DNA of 64,000 bases, taken from Flavobacteriales bacterium. GTDB lineage: Bacteria > Bacteroidota > Bacteroidia > Flavobacteriales > JASBRU01. The stretch lies in NCBI GenBank assembly GCA_030149285.1, contig JASBRU010000008.1, positions 161,258-225,257 of the forward strand, given 5' to 3'. Shown here piece after piece: positions 45,999 to 55,556 of the stretch. A model generated the notes under the pieces. The model had not been told where the DNA came from. It did not search any database and worked only from the letters and a program-made list of their open reading frames with translations. How positions within the stretch are numbered: the first letter of the stretch is position 1; each line of letters starts with the position of its first letter. The position numbers and the translations under genes are program-made.

Positions 45999-47458
45999 TA
46001 CTTATTGTTTGTTTGAAGGGTTTCGCTTAATACTTGTAAATCGTCAAAAGGGTGTTTTACACCGTTTATGTCTTGGTATTTTTCATGCCCTTTGCCTGCC
46101 ACAAGAATAATGTCTCCTTCGTCTGCCAATGAGCATGCTGTGCGTATTGCCTCTTTTCTATCTGTTATGCTTAGTACTTTTTTATAGTGTTGGGGCTCTA
46201 CGCCCTCTTTCATGTCTTTTATAATCTGATCCGGGTCTTCTGTTCTGGGGTTGTCAGAAGTAAGAATAACCTTTGTGCTTAATTCGCAGGCTATTTCTGC
46301 CATTACAGGGCGTTTGGTTTTATCTCTATCGCCACCACAACCTACTACCGCAATTACCGTTTCGTTGCCTGTACGGATGTCATTAATAGTGCTCAATACA
46401 TTTTTCAATGCATCAGGTGTGTGTGCATAGTCTACAATGGCAGTTATACCATCTGCTTTGATGTATTGAAACCTGCCTTCTACAGAGTTAAGTGTGCTTA
46501 AAGCAGTAAGCGTATTCATTTTATCTTGGTCTAACAGTCTAGCCACGGCATATACTGATACCAAGTTGTAGGCATTGAAACTGCCAATTAGTTTGGTCCA
46601 TATTTCATGACCATCCATTTGTAGTAGTAAACCCGAAAACTGATTTTCTAAGATTCTTACTTTATAGTCTGCATCGGTTTTCATACCAAAGCTATACTGG
46701 TTTGCTTTGGTGTGATGAAGCATCGTAAAGCCATGTCTATCATCTTGGTTTACCAATGCAAAAGCAGATGATGGCAGATTGTCAAAAAATTTCTTTTTGG
46801 CTAGTATGTAGTCATCAAATGTTTTGTGATAGTCTAAGTGATCATGTGTAATGTTGGTAAATACACCACCGGCAAATTGCAATCCGTAAGTGCGATTTTG
46901 CACCATTGCATGGGAGCTTACTTCCATAAAGCAGTACTTACAACCCGCTTCAATCATTTCGCTTAAAATTCTATTGGTTGTAACCGGATCTGGAGTAGTA
47001 TGCGTTGCAGGTATAATTTTATTGTTAATCTTAATATTAACAGTAGATAATAAGCCTGCCTTTTTATCCATTGTTAAAAAGAGCTTGTGCAATAGGGTAG
47101 TTACGGTGGTTTTTCCATTCGTACCTGTAACCCCTACAAGTTTTAGTTTTTCAGAAGGGTTGTCGTAAAAGTTAGCAGCTATTTGGCCCAAAGCCTCACT
47201 ACTATCTTTTACAGCTATGTATATGATATTCTCTTGTATATTCTCCGGAACGTCTTCGCATATAATAGCTTTTGCACCACTTTCAATTGCTTTTTCTATG
47301 TACTCATGTCCGTCAACAGCGGTTCCTCTTACTGCAACAAATAATGAGTCTTTGTTTACTTGTCTAGAGTCAAAAACAATATTGGTAATGGCAATATTGG
47401 TATTCCCAATCAGCTCATCAATACGTACTTTATATAATATGTCTTTTAACAATTTCAT
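45998..47458 (-). CDS. murE: UDP-MurNAc-tripeptide ligase MurE
   Basis: A 486-residue Mur ligase: Asp-Ser-Arg near 30, ATP loop Gly-Thr-Asn-Gly-Lys-Thr-Thr at 112-118, His-Thr-Thr-Pro-Asp near 150. The Asp-Asn-Pro-Arg motif in the C-terminal domain marks ligases that add meso-diaminopimelate, so the cell wall is predicted to be of the DAP type. It overlaps ftsI by 4 bp and mraY by one. Confidence 0.96.
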   Translation of the reverse strand: MKLLKDILYKVRIDELIGNTNIAITNIVFDSRQVNKDSLFVAVRGTAVDGHEYIEKAIESGAKAIICEDVPENIQENIIYIAVKDSSEALGQIAANFYDNPSEKLKLVGVTGTNGKTTVTTLLHKLFLTMDKKAGLLSTVNIKINNKIIPATHTTPDPVTTNRILSEMIEAGCKYCFMEVSSHAMVQNRTYGLQFAGGVFTNITHDHLDYHKTFDDYILAKKKFFDNLPSSAFALVNQDDRHGFTMLHHTKANQYSFGMKTDADYKVRILENQFSGLLLQMDGHEIWTKLIGSFNAYNLVSVYAVARLLDQDKMNTLTALSTLNSVEGRFQYIKADGITAIVDYAHTPDALKNVLSTINDIRTGNETVIAVVGCGGDRDKTKRPVMAEIACELSTKVILTSDNPRTEDPDQIIKDMKEGVEPQHYKKVLSITDRKEAIRTACSLADEGDIILVAGKGHEKYQDINGVKHPFDDLQVLSETLQTNNK

Positions 47459-49401
47459 CCTAATTGTAGATAAACAGTTGTGTATGGTTTTATAGCTTCT
47501 CCTGCTTTTGGAGCTTGTTTTTTAATTTTTCCTTCGCCTACAGTTTTTACTTTAATACCCATGTTTTCTAATAATGGTATAGCATCCATTAGTGGTAATC
47601 CTGTAAGGTTTGGCATTGTATTTTTTGAGGTTTCTATTTCTTTTATAGGACCCATTTTTTGCGCTAAGTTTTTAGCATTCATTTTTATTTCTTGCGGAGC
47701 AGGGGTAGACACATATATTTTATGTGCTATCTCTGAGAATACCGGTGCGGCACAGTGTGAACCATAATAGCCTATTTCCGGGTTGGGCTTGTTTACTACT
47801 ACTATGCAAGAGTACTTTGGGTTATCCGCAGGGAAGTAACCTGCAAAAGATGCTTGGTATTCTTTCTCTTCGTCTTTTTTCCAATAGTTCAGCTGGCATG
47901 TACCGGTTTTACCTGCCATAGTAATTTTACTAGAGCGAATATTGGTTGCAGTACCTCTCAATACCACACCCTCCATCATTACCTTAACTTGGTTGATAGT
48001 TTGTTGCGAACAAATGGATGGGTTGATAATTTCCGGCTCAAAAGACCTAATGGTTTTGCCGCGTTTGCGTATTTCTTTTACAAAATGCGGTTTTACAACT
48101 TGCCCGTTGTTGGCTATGGCATTGTAAAAAGTCAATACTTGTAGTGGGGTCATACTCACTTCGTAGCCATAAGACATCCAGGGTAGTGTAACGCCAGACC
48201 AACGTCTGTCACTTGGTTTAGGAATAATAGGTGTTTGTTCTCCTTTAATTTTTACTCCTAAAGGCTTGTGTAGCCCCATTTTATATAAACCATCTACAAA
48301 CTTGCTAGGGTTTTTGCCATAGGCATCATTAACCATACGGGCGATACCTACGTTAGATGAAACTTCAAAAGCTTCTCTTAAGCTAATGATTCCGTAGCCT
48401 CCTTTTCTGGAGTCTCTTACTACTTGGTCGTAAAACTTATAGGTTCCATTTTCTGTATCAACTCTGTCAGATGTGTCTGCCAAGCCATCTTCTAATAGAC
48501 GTATTACAGATGCTAACTTGAATGTAGATCCCGGCTCAGTTCGGTCGTATACAGCATAGTTTCTTTTCTCGTAATACTTGCCTTCATCAGTTCTGCCTAA
48601 GTTTACAACGGCTTTTATTTCGCCAGTTGCAACTTCCATTACAATTGCACAGCCGTGATCTGCTTCATATCTCTCTAAATACTTAAGTAAAGAGAAATGA
48701 GCTACATCTTGTATGCGGGTATCTATGGTAGAAACTATATCGCTACCATCTATCGGTTCTATTTGGTTGTTATCGTTTAGGGGTTTCCAAATACCATCAG
48801 ATATTTTTTGCTTTAAACGTCTGCCGTCCTTTCCTTTAAGCTCATTATCATAACTACCTTCTAATCCTACACCACCACTGTAACTATAGCCAATGGTTCT
48901 TTCGGCAATTTTACCCAGTGGCTTTTTACGAATATTGCGTTGCTCGTAAATTAAACCACCCTTGTATTTGCCTTGGTTAAATATGGCTAGGCTTTTTAGT
49001 TTTTGTAATTCTAAATAGGAGATACCTTTCTGTAGTTTTACATATCTATTGCCCTCATTGCGTTTTTTACGGAGGTATTGCTCATAATCTCTAGCCGATT
49101 TGTCGGCAAAAAGAGAAGCCAAACCTTTAGAAAGTTTGGCCACGCTATCGTTAAAGAGTCCATCTTCAACCGTATAGGGGTCCATCCAGATGTCGTACAC
49201 AGGCATAGAGGTGGCTAGTAAGTTACCGTCTGATGCATATATATTGCCACGCGAAGCAGGGATGTTCATGTTGCGTATTACCGTCTCTTCAGCTTTTTCT
49301 CTCCACTTATCGCCATTAATAATTTGTGTGTTAATAAGCTTAATGCTAACGGCCAATGCAAAAACACCCATTACTGCTGCCAGCAAGTACAATCGGGTCA
49401 A
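47455..49401 (-). CDS. ftsI: Class B penicillin-binding protein (FtsI/PBP3) with PASTA domain
   Basis: A 648-residue transpeptidase. One N-terminal transmembrane helix (3-24), dimerisation domain with Ser-Arg-Gly-Asn-Ile near 50, then the catalytic motifs Ser292-Thr-Phe-Lys295, Ser348-Ser-Asn350 and Lys498-Thr-Gly-Thr501. A single C-terminal PASTA domain (about 590-648: Met-Pro-Asn-Leu-Thr-Gly-Leu) ends the protein. It cross-links septal peptidoglycan with FtsW; PASTA on an FtsI-type PBP is common in this phylum but absent in E. coli. Confidence 0.95.
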   Translation of the reverse strand: MTRLYLLAAVMGVFALAVSIKLINTQIINGDKWREKAEETVIRNMNIPASRGNIYASDGNLLATSMPVYDIWMDPYTVEDGLFNDSVAKLSKGLASLFADKSARDYEQYLRKKRNEGNRYVKLQKGISYLELQKLKSLAIFNQGKYKGGLIYEQRNIRKKPLGKIAERTIGYSYSGGVGLEGSYDNELKGKDGRRLKQKISDGIWKPLNDNNQIEPIDGSDIVSTIDTRIQDVAHFSLLKYLERYEADHGCAIVMEVATGEIKAVVNLGRTDEGKYYEKRNYAVYDRTEPGSTFKLASVIRLLEDGLADTSDRVDTENGTYKFYDQVVRDSRKGGYGIISLREAFEVSSNVGIARMVNDAYGKNPSKFVDGLYKMGLHKPLGVKIKGEQTPIIPKPSDRRWSGVTLPWMSYGYEVSMTPLQVLTFYNAIANNGQVVKPHFVKEIRKRGKTIRSFEPEIINPSICSQQTINQVKVMMEGVVLRGTATNIRSSKITMAGKTGTCQLNYWKKDEEKEYQASFAGYFPADNPKYSCIVVVNKPNPEIGYYGSHCAAPVFSEIAHKIYVSTPAPQEIKMNAKNLAQKMGPIKEIETSKNTMPNLTGLPLMDAIPLLENMGIKVKTVGEGKIKKQAPKAGEAIKPYTTVYLQLG

Positions 49402-49418
49402 TATGTTTTTCTTCTCTT

Positions 49419-49769
49419 CTATGGCTGCTGTTTTTTAGCAATTAATTTTGTTGGAGGTGTTTTAGGTACCTCTAAGCCCAATCGTTCTGCTTGCTTAATT
49501 ACTTTCGATTCCATTTTCTCGGTCATTAATGCAGAGTGTATTTCTATGTATTCAGAGCTTAGCTCTTTTATTTCTTGATTCAATCTGGATATTTCTCTCA
49601 CCTTTCTATCAGCACTGTGCGCGCTAGCAATACTTAGTAATGCCAGAAAACTTAGGTACAACACAAATCGCCAATTTTTTAAAGAACCCTCATTTACCAA
49701 GAAGCGTCCTCGTATCACATCACTAATGCGACTTCTCTTCTTTGTGGTATTTTGTTGTTCTTCGCTCAC
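49419..49769 (-). CDS. FtsL-like bitopic division protein
   Basis: A 116-residue protein: basic cytoplasmic N-terminus (Lys-Lys-Arg-Ser-Arg), one transmembrane helix at about 33-50, then a coiled-coil-prone periplasmic part (Ile-Ser-Arg-Leu-Asn-Gln-Glu-Ile-Lys-Glu-Leu). Size, topology and location between rsmH and ftsI fit FtsL, whose sequence is poorly conserved. It overlaps rsmH by 4 bp. Confidence 0.8.
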   Translation of the reverse strand: MSEEQQNTTKKRSRISDVIRGRFLVNEGSLKNWRFVLYLSFLALLSIASAHSADRKVREISRLNQEIKELSSEYIEIHSALMTEKMESKVIKQAERLGLEVPKTPPTKLIAKKQQP

Positions 49770-50668
49770 AGTTTTTCTGCAATTCTTAGTTTGGCACTTC
49801 GTGCTCTATTGTTTTCTTGTATCTCTTCATCGCTAGGGATAATGAGTTTTCTGTTTACGGCTTTAAAAGCTACTTGCTTGTTTCCGTAAAAATCTTTTTC
49901 TGCTTCGCCCTGAAATTTTCCTTCTTTGATAAAGCGCTTTACCAACCTATCTTCTAATGAGTGGTAAGAGATTACACTTAGTCTTCCGCCCAGCTTTATT
50001 ACTTCAGCTGTATCTAGCAACATCTTTTTCAATGCTCCTAACTCATCATTCACCTCAATTCTTATGGCTTGGAATACCTGTGCAAAAAATCGGTTTTCTC
50101 GGTGTCTAGGCGCCAAATTTTCTAGGAGAGCTTTTAGCTGTTCAATGGTTTTTAATGGGCTTGAGCTTCTGCTGCCTACAATTCGTTCGGCTACTTTTCT
50201 AGAGTTTTTAACTTCTCCGTAATGCCAAAGCAAGTTTTTCAGTTCATTTTCTTCGTACTCATTTACCACAGTTTCGGCACTTAAACTTGCAGATGTATTC
50301 ATTCGCATATCTAAGTTTCCTTCAAAACGGGTAGAGAATCCTCTGTCGGCTTCATCAAATTGGTGGGAAGAAACACCTAAGTCGGCAAGTATACCATCTA
50401 CTTCTTTTACCCCGTATAGCCTTAAGCTACCCTTTAGGGTTCTGAAGTTTTGATGGATGAGTGTAAACCTTGGGTCATCAATGATATTGTCTAAGGCATC
50501 CTTATCTTGGTCAAAAGCATATAGCTTTCCGTTGGGGCCAAGTTTTTCTAGTATTGCCTTTGAGTGACCACCACCACCAAAAGTCACATCCACATACACG
50601 CCCTCCGGGCTGATGTTTAAACCTTCCACACTTTCATGTAAAAGAACGGGTTTATGATACGCTTCCAT
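49766..50668 (-). CDS. rsmH: 16S rRNA (cytosine1402-N4)-methyltransferase RsmH
   Basis: A 300-residue SAM-dependent methyltransferase: His-Lys-Pro-Val-Leu-Leu near 5-10, SAM loop Asp-Val-Thr-Phe-Gly-Gly-Gly-Gly-His near 28-36, Ala-Asp-Leu-Gly-Val-Ser-Ser-His-Gln near 95, and Ser-Tyr-His-Ser-Leu-Glu-Asp-Arg near 235. It methylates C1402 in the ribosomal P site. Its start overlaps mraZ by 17 bp. Confidence 0.96.
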   Translation of the reverse strand: MEAYHKPVLLHESVEGLNISPEGVYVDVTFGGGGHSKAILEKLGPNGKLYAFDQDKDALDNIIDDPRFTLIHQNFRTLKGSLRLYGVKEVDGILADLGVSSHQFDEADRGFSTRFEGNLDMRMNTSASLSAETVVNEYEENELKNLLWHYGEVKNSRKVAERIVGSRSSSPLKTIEQLKALLENLAPRHRENRFFAQVFQAIRIEVNDELGALKKMLLDTAEVIKLGGRLSVISYHSLEDRLVKRFIKEGKFQGEAEKDFYGNKQVAFKAVNRKLIIPSDEEIQENNRARSAKLRIAEKL

Positions 50669-51125
50669 CAGTGTCGGGTTGATTACCCATTACCTCTTCT
50701 GCAAGTGCACCAAAATCTATATCAGGGTTGTTTATACTCTCTTCGTATAGGGTTTTATCCCAAATTTCAATCATGTTTACCGATGAGGATAAAACCAGCT
50801 CTTTGCTTACACCTGAATAGGTGATAAGGTCTTTAGGAATTAAGAGTCTTCCGGTAGTATCCAGCTCAATCATCTTTACGCCGGCATTAAACATTCTTAT
50901 GAAATCATTATTCTTTTTTACAAAGCGATTCAGTCCGTTTACTTTAGATACCAACCCATTCCACTCGGTCATAGGGTATAGCTCTAAGCATTTCTGAAAC
51001 AAACTTCTTTTCAATACAAATCCATCGCTCAACACCTTCTGCAGCTGCTTTTTAAGCGGCGCAGGAAGCATTAAACGCCCTTTGGCGTCTAGCTTGCATT
51101 CGTGTACTCCGATGAGGTTTGACAT
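50652..51125 (-). CDS. mraZ: Transcriptional regulator MraZ
   Basis: A 157-residue protein with two AbrB-like swapped-hairpin modules, each holding the family signature: Asp-Ala-Lys-Gly-Arg-Leu-Met-Leu-Pro at 13-21 and Asp-Thr-Thr-Gly-Arg-Leu-Leu-Ile-Pro in the second half. In other bacteria MraZ binds repeats upstream of its own operon and controls the dcw cluster; matching repeats are present at 51165-51190. Confidence 0.95.
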   Translation of the reverse strand: MSNLIGVHECKLDAKGRLMLPAPLKKQLQKVLSDGFVLKRSLFQKCLELYPMTEWNGLVSKVNGLNRFVKKNNDFIRMFNAGVKMIELDTTGRLLIPKDLITYSGVSKELVLSSSVNMIEIWDKTLYEESINNPDIDFGALAEEVMGNQPDTDGSVS

Positions 51126-51164
51126 TAGAATTCGCTTTTAAAAGGGTAAATATATAGAATATTC

Positions 51165-51190
51165 TACCACTTTTTACCACAATTTACCAC
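51165..51190 (-). promoter_or_regulatory. Three 10-bp-spaced direct repeats, probable MraZ boxes
   Basis: On the minus strand GTGGTA occurs three times with exact 10-bp period (complement TACCAC at 51165-51170, 51175-51180, 51185-51190). One helical turn spacing and location 40 bp before mraZ match the known MraZ operator design (TGGGN repeats separated by 5 nt in E. coli), here with TGGTA. Confidence 0.7.
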
Positions 51191-51320
51191 TTTGTTGATA
51201 ACTTTTGACACTTGAATGCTATAATGAATAGATTGTGCTTAAAAGCTTGTAGAGTAGTTGTTTAGGGTATTAAGAATTTTTAAGTATAATTGTGTTTAAA
51301 TAGATTGCCGATAAAAAGCG

Positions 51321-51328
51321 TATTTTTG
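51321..51328 (+). promoter_or_regulatory. Candidate -7 box before the alpha/beta hydrolase gene
   Basis: TATTTTTG is an exact TAnnTTTG, 20 bp before the ATG. No TTG lies at the preferred distance (nearest ones give 13 or 28 nt). Confidence 0.45.
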
Positions 51329-51348
51329 TCGGCTCTAAACGTTATGAC

Positions 51349-52110
51349 ATGACAATAGAAACGAAAAAAGAAGGAAAGTTTGAGTACTTTGAAGAAGGAG
51401 AAGGGCATCCAATAATCTTGTTACACGGGTTGCTAGGAGCGTTAAGTAACTTTACTGGGGTAATGGATTATTTCCCTAAAAATGGTTTTAAGGTTTTGAT
51501 GCCTTCATTGCCATTATATACTATGCCAATACCTACCACCAATGTAAAAAACATAGCAAAATTTGTACACGAATTTATAGAGTATAAAGGCTTTGACAAG
51601 GTTACTTTAATAGGTAATTCATTGGGAGGTCATGTTGCGCTGGTATACACAAAACGTCATCCTGAAAAAGTACACTCATTAGTATTATCTGGTAGTTCTG
51701 GTTTATACGAAAGTGCTTTTGGCGGTTCTTACCCCAGAAGAGGTGATTATGACTTTATTAAACAAAAAACCGAAGAGGTTTTTTATAATAAAAGTATTGC
51801 CGATAAAGAATTGGTAGATAGTGTATATGATACATTAAATGATAGAAATAGGGTGATTAGAACAATTGCAATTTCAAAATCTGCAATTAGACATAACATG
51901 TCTCCTGATTTGCCAAACTTTAATATGCCTGTATGTTTAATTTGGGGTAAACAAGATATTGTTACACCACCGGAAGTTGCAGAAAGGTTTCATGAGTTAT
52001 TGCCAAACTCTGAGTTGAACTGGATTGATGAATGCGGCCATGCAGCAATGATGGAACACCCAGATAAGTTTAATGAAATTATGCATGCTTGGCTCAAAAA
52101 GATTGTATGA
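51349..52110 (+). CDS. Alpha/beta hydrolase
   Basis: A 253-residue alpha/beta-hydrolase: oxyanion His-Gly at 26-27, nucleophile elbow Gly-Asn-Ser91-Leu-Gly-Gly, acid Asp203 in Lys-Gln-Asp-Ile-Val and His231 in Glu-Cys-Gly-His. The triad is complete. The lid segment is small, as in many esterases and C-C hydrolases; substrate unknown. Its stop overlaps the engB start (ATGA). Confidence 0.88.
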   Translation: MTIETKKEGKFEYFEEGEGHPIILLHGLLGALSNFTGVMDYFPKNGFKVLMPSLPLYTMPIPTTNVKNIAKFVHEFIEYKGFDKVTLIGNSLGGHVALVYTKRHPEKVHSLVLSGSSGLYESAFGGSYPRRGDYDFIKQKTEEVFYNKSIADKELVDSVYDTLNDRNRVIRTIAISKSAIRHNMSPDLPNFNMPVCLIWGKQDIVTPPEVAERFHELLPNSELNWIDECGHAAMMEHPDKFNEIMHAWLKKIV

Positions 52111-52724
52111 GTCAGATAAATGTAAATGCCCGTTTTTTAATAAGTAATACTGATATAAAGAAATGCCCGGAGCCTAATAAGCCCGAGTATGCTTTTATTG
52201 GTAGATCTAATGTAGGCAAGTCATCACTCATTAATATGTTAATGGGTAATAAGAATCTTGCCAAAACCTCTAGTACTCCAGGTAAAACGCAGCTAATAAA
52301 TCATTTTGAGGTTGATAACCATTGGTATTTGGTAGACTTACCCGGTTATGGCTATGCAAAAGTGTCTAAAGGACATAGAAAAGCTTTCCAGAAAATTATA
52401 GAAGACTATATTTTAGGCAGAGAAAACCTTGCTTGTGTTTTTGTACTAATAGATAGTAGACATAAACCCCAAAAAATAGACATGGAGTTTATGCAGTGGT
52501 TAGGAGAATGCCAAATACCTTTTGTAATGGTGTTTACCAAAGTAGATAAACTGTCTAGTGGTGAGCTGAAAAAGAACCTAAAACAATACAAAATAGAGAT
52601 GGAAAAAGTGTGGGAAGAAATCCCACAATCTTTTGTAACATCAGCAACCGGTAAATTGGGTAGATTAGAGGTGTTGTCTTTTATCAATCAGACAAATGAA
52701 ACCCTAAAGCAGCACTTTATTTAG
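52107..52724 (+). CDS. engB: Ribosome biogenesis GTPase EngB (YihA/YsxC)
   Basis: A 205-residue GTPase from the ATG at 52107, overlapping the hydrolase stop by 4 bp (an earlier in-frame start at 52089 is unlikely). G1 Gly-Arg-Ser-Asn-Val-Gly-Lys-Ser-Ser at 32-40, G2 Thr-Pro-Gly-Lys-Thr, G3 Asp-Leu-Pro-Gly-Tyr-Gly, G4 Thr-Lys-Val-Asp. The family is needed for 50S subunit assembly. It converges on gldC with a 4-bp overlap. Confidence 0.95.
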   Translation: MSQINVNARFLISNTDIKKCPEPNKPEYAFIGRSNVGKSSLINMLMGNKNLAKTSSTPGKTQLINHFEVDNHWYLVDLPGYGYAKVSKGHRKAFQKIIEDYILGRENLACVFVLIDSRHKPQKIDMEFMQWLGECQIPFVMVFTKVDKLSSGELKKNLKQYKIEMEKVWEEIPQSFVTSATGKLGRLEVLSFINQTNETLKQHFI

Positions 52725-53059
52725 CTCTTTTTTAAGTCCATTTTTTCGGCAAAGTATTCGCAAAAATCGCGCATATCACCTACCATTTTTTCTTCTTGTG
52801 TAGCACGCTCAAAGCTGTCTGCCATAGATACAAGTGTTTGATGAAAAAAGCGTTTCATATCATCAACCAGCATGTCTTTGGTCCAAAGATCTATGCGTAA
52901 AGTATCTTTACTTTTTTCGTCCCAAACAGATAGCATTATTGCTTTTGATGCAGCATCGTTTACGCCACCATCACTAGCACTCCATTTAATATTTTCTGGT
53001 ATTTTGTTTTCGTCTAATCCTATTGTAAATTTTATTTCGGACTCGTGTGTATGTGCCAT
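52721..53059 (-). CDS. gldC: Gliding motility protein GldC
   Basis: A 112-residue cytoplasmic protein matching GldC: [27 protein letters not shown] and [10 protein letters not shown]. GldC is a small accessory protein of gliding in Flavobacterium, of unclear mechanism. It starts within the gldB stop (TAATG), as in other Bacteroidota. Confidence 0.92.
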   Translation of the reverse strand: MAHTHESEIKFTIGLDENKIPENIKWSASDGGVNDAASKAIMLSVWDEKSKDTLRIDLWTKDMLVDDMKRFFHQTLVSMADSFERATQEEKMVGDMRDFCEYFAEKMDLKKS

Positions 53060-54048
53060 TATTTACTTGGTTTGTATTTAGAGTTCTTTAATATCGTTTC
53101 AGAGCTATTATTGTTCATTAATTCTTGCAAAGTAACGTCTTTGTTCTTTTCCATGTATTTTCTTACAATTTGCCATCCTAGCCATTGGCCAATTCTGCCG
53201 GGGCTTTCGTTGTCAATTTGTAAATAAAATTTAGAGAAAGGAGCAGGAGTAATAAAACGTTGTTTTTCGGTATTCTTTTTAGAAAACAAAAGTTGTTGTT
53301 CTACCAACTCTGCCCACATATAATACTCATTTTCTTTACACCATTTAATTTCTTCTGCAGTGTATTGTATTTTTATGTGGTCATCAACTTTAGGCATCAT
53401 TGCATCAGTAAAATAAAGGAGCTTACCATGATAAATCATATCATCCAATAAAGTGCTGTTGCCTTCTGCAGGCTTATTTAGTGTTTTTCCAATTTCTTTA
53501 GCAACTTCAGTAGCTATATATTTTTTGCTGTAGTCTTCTGCTAAATAATTAGGTAGGGTGTTGTATAAAGGAGTGTTAGGTCCTAAAAAATCATCTGTAG
53601 CAATAAATAAAACGGTATCTAAATAAAGTACCGGTAGCTCAAAGTCCATCCCCGATAAATAGGTGTAAACTGTTGGTATGGTTCTCTCTGGGTAATAGTA
53701 TTTGAAATGCTTAAAAACTACTTCTAAAGCCTCCTCCTGATTTGAAAAGTCAGCTAAACTCTTTTTTACTTCGGTATAAATATCTTTGTAGTAATCATCA
53801 TTGTACTGGTTCTTCCAGTCTTCGGTGCTAAAGTTGCTTAACTTAAAAACTGCTGGGTATGTTGTTGCAATATTGGGTAACTCTTTCTCAAAATTGTTGG
53901 CATCTATTTCATAAAAAGCCAAATCGAAACGTTTAATTTCAACGGGGGCATCAATATTGCTAACGTTTACATCTAATTTGTTTTTGCTGCAAGAAACTAA
54001 CAATAGCACTGTGCAAAACAAAACGATACTTATCCTTCTTTTAAACAT
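53059..54048 (-). CDS. gldB: Gliding motility lipoprotein GldB
   Basis: A 329-residue lipoprotein from the ATG at 54048, giving signal peptide and lipobox Leu-Val-Ser-Cys20. A longer frame from 54180 would overlap the divergent barrel gene and hide the signal peptide, so it is rejected. Ile-Lys-Arg-Phe-Asp-Leu-Ala-Phe-Tyr-Glu at the mature start and Gly-Arg-Ile-Gly-Gln-Trp-Leu-Gly-Trp-Gln-Ile-Val-Arg near the end are typical. GldB is required for gliding in F. johnsoniae; its biochemical role is not defined. Confidence 0.92.
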   Translation of the reverse strand: MFKRRISIVLFCTVLLLVSCSKNKLDVNVSNIDAPVEIKRFDLAFYEIDANNFEKELPNIATTYPAVFKLSNFSTEDWKNQYNDDYYKDIYTEVKKSLADFSNQEEALEVVFKHFKYYYPERTIPTVYTYLSGMDFELPVLYLDTVLFIATDDFLGPNTPLYNTLPNYLAEDYSKKYIATEVAKEIGKTLNKPAEGNSTLLDDMIYHGKLLYFTDAMMPKVDDHIKIQYTAEEIKWCKENEYYMWAELVEQQLLFSKKNTEKQRFITPAPFSKFYLQIDNESPGRIGQWLGWQIVRKYMEKNKDVTLQELMNNNSSETILKNSKYKPSK

Positions 54049-54056
54049 TAAAAAAT

Positions 54057-54064
54057 TATTTTTG
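54057..54064 (+). promoter_or_regulatory. Candidate -7 box for the outer-membrane barrel gene
   Basis: TATTTTTG exactly matches TAnnTTTG in the 49-bp divergent gap between gldB and the barrel gene, 34 bp before its ATG. No clear -33 element. Confidence 0.4.
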
Positions 54065-54097
54065 TGAAGAGAGGTTAACCAATTAAAAGCCAAAATT

Positions 54098-54763
54098 ATG
54101 AAATGTAATACACTTTGTACTACAAGTAAGAGACTTAAAAACGCATTCTTACTTTTATTATTCTGTTCATTTAGCATCAACGGATTTTCTCAGGAATTTA
54201 AAAAATACCGTTTTGGCTTGCATGCTTCGCCAAGCATCAACTGGATAAGTACGGATACAAAAGGGGCAGATGCCTCAACTAAAATACGTTTTGGTTACGG
54301 CTTAATTGCCGAAGTTGGATTGACCGAGAACTATGCCTTTTCTACAGGTATAAATATTGTAAATAAGGGGGCAGAGTTAAGCATAAATGATACAGCAGGT
54401 AATTATGTAGGTAAATATGTAGAGATACCTTTTACCTTAAAGATGAAAACCAATGAGATAGGATACTTTACCTATTATGCTAGATTTGGTTTAGGCTTAG
54501 CCTATAAAACAGGGGAGAGTGTTGAGTTTGACCCTGAGTTTGCAACAGACCCGGTAGATGGTGATTATATAAATGATTTTTCTATTTCTTTAATGATAAG
54601 TGCAGGAGCAGAATACTCATTAGGTAGCTCTGCATCTCTGGTTTTTGGAATTACATTTAATAATAACCTGACTGATACATTAGATGATATAGACCCAAGA
54701 ATTGAAGGAAGTGATAACAATAGCTTTGGTCAGGTGGTATTAGATATAGGAATACTATTTTAA
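54098..54763 (+). CDS. PorT-type outer-membrane beta-barrel protein
   Basis: A 221-residue exported protein. The signal peptide is long (N-region with Lys-Arg-Leu-Lys, cleavage near Gly-Phe-Ser-Gln at 32). About eight amphipathic strands alternate with short turns, starting Tyr-Arg-Phe-Gly-Leu-His-Ala-Ser-Pro and ending in Val-Leu-Asp-Ile-Gly-Ile-Leu-Phe, a terminal Phe as expected of BAM substrates. PorT, a T9SS component, belongs to this fold, but so do many generic barrels; I call the fold, not the function. 4 bp upstream of nadE. Confidence 0.8.
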   Translation: MKCNTLCTTSKRLKNAFLLLLFCSFSINGFSQEFKKYRFGLHASPSINWISTDTKGADASTKIRFGYGLIAEVGLTENYAFSTGINIVNKGAELSINDTAGNYVGKYVEIPFTLKMKTNEIGYFTYYARFGLGLAYKTGESVEFDPEFATDPVDGDYINDFSISLMISAGAEYSLGSSASLVFGITFNNNLTDTLDDIDPRIEGSDNNSFGQVVLDIGILF

Positions 54764-54767
54764 GTAG

Positions 54768-55556
54768 ATGAATACAACTACAGTAATTGATTATATAGTA
54801 GATTGGCTTAAAGATTATTCGGTAACGTCAAAAACAAAAGGTTTTGTTGTGGGTGTTTCCGGAGGTATAGACTCTGCAGTTACTTCTGCATTAGCAGCTC
54901 GTACAGGTTTGCCTACTTTATTGGTAGAAATGCCAATTCATCAGAGCGAAAACCAAGTTTCTAGAGCGCGTAAGCATATTAATGAGTTATCTAGTTTGTA
55001 CAGTAATGTAAGTTCTGTGGAAGTAGAGCTGACAAGTGTGTTTGACAATTTTGTAAGCGAAACTCATATTGAAGGGGTAGATAAACAAATGGCTTTGGTA
55101 AATACAAGAGCTAGACTTAGAATGACGGCTTTGTATTATTATGCTACAGTTTATGGGAGTTTAGTAGTAGGTACTGGTAATAAGGTTGAAGATTTTGGGG
55201 TAGGCTTTTTTACAAAGTATGGTGATGGGGGTGTGGATTTAAGTCCTATAGCAGATTTATATAAGTCTGAAGTGTATGCGTTGGCTAGAGAAATGAATGT
55301 TAATGATGAGATATTAGATGCGCCGCCTACAGACGGTTTGTGGGGAGATGATAGAACAGATGAAGATCAGTTAGGTGCTAGTTATGATGAGCTTGAGTGG
55401 GCTATGGAGCAACAAAAAGCTAAAAAAACAGTAGCAGACTTTAGCGGCAGACAAGCAGAAGTATTTACAATTTATACTAGGCTTAATAAAGCCAATACTC
55501 ATAAAATGATTCCTATACCAGTTTGTACAATACCTAGTGAATTAAAGGCTATTTAG
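54768..55556 (+). CDS. nadE: NAD+ synthase NadE
   Basis: A 262-residue ammonia-type NAD synthase without glutaminase domain. ATP loop Ser-Gly-Gly-Ile-Asp-Ser-Ala at 31-37, Asn-Thr-Arg-Ala-Arg-Leu-Arg-Met, Gly-Thr-Gly-Asn-Lys-Val-Glu-Asp, Lys-Tyr-Gly-Asp-Gly-Gly-Val-Asp, and Pro-Thr-Asp-Gly-Leu-Trp. It makes NAD from deamido-NAD and ammonia. nadE near gldB/gldC is a recurring arrangement in Flavobacteria, although here it faces the other way. Overlaps the convergent kinase gene by 8 bp. Confidence 0.95.
   Translation: MNTTTVIDYIVDWLKDYSVTSKTKGFVVGVSGGIDSAVTSALAARTGLPTLLVEMPIHQSENQVSRARKHINELSSLYSNVSSVEVELTSVFDNFVSETHIEGVDKQMALVNTRARLRMTALYYYATVYGSLVVGTGNKVEDFGVGFFTKYGDGGVDLSPIADLYKSEVYALAREMNVNDEILDAPPTDGLWGDDRTDEDQLGASYDELEWAMEQQKAKKTVADFSGRQAEVFTIYTRLNKANTHKMIPIPVCTIPSELKAI

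Noticed and set aside
54049..54180. Longer gldB start at 54180
   Set aside because: Would overlap the divergent barrel gene and place 44 residues ahead of a perfect lipoprotein signal peptide.
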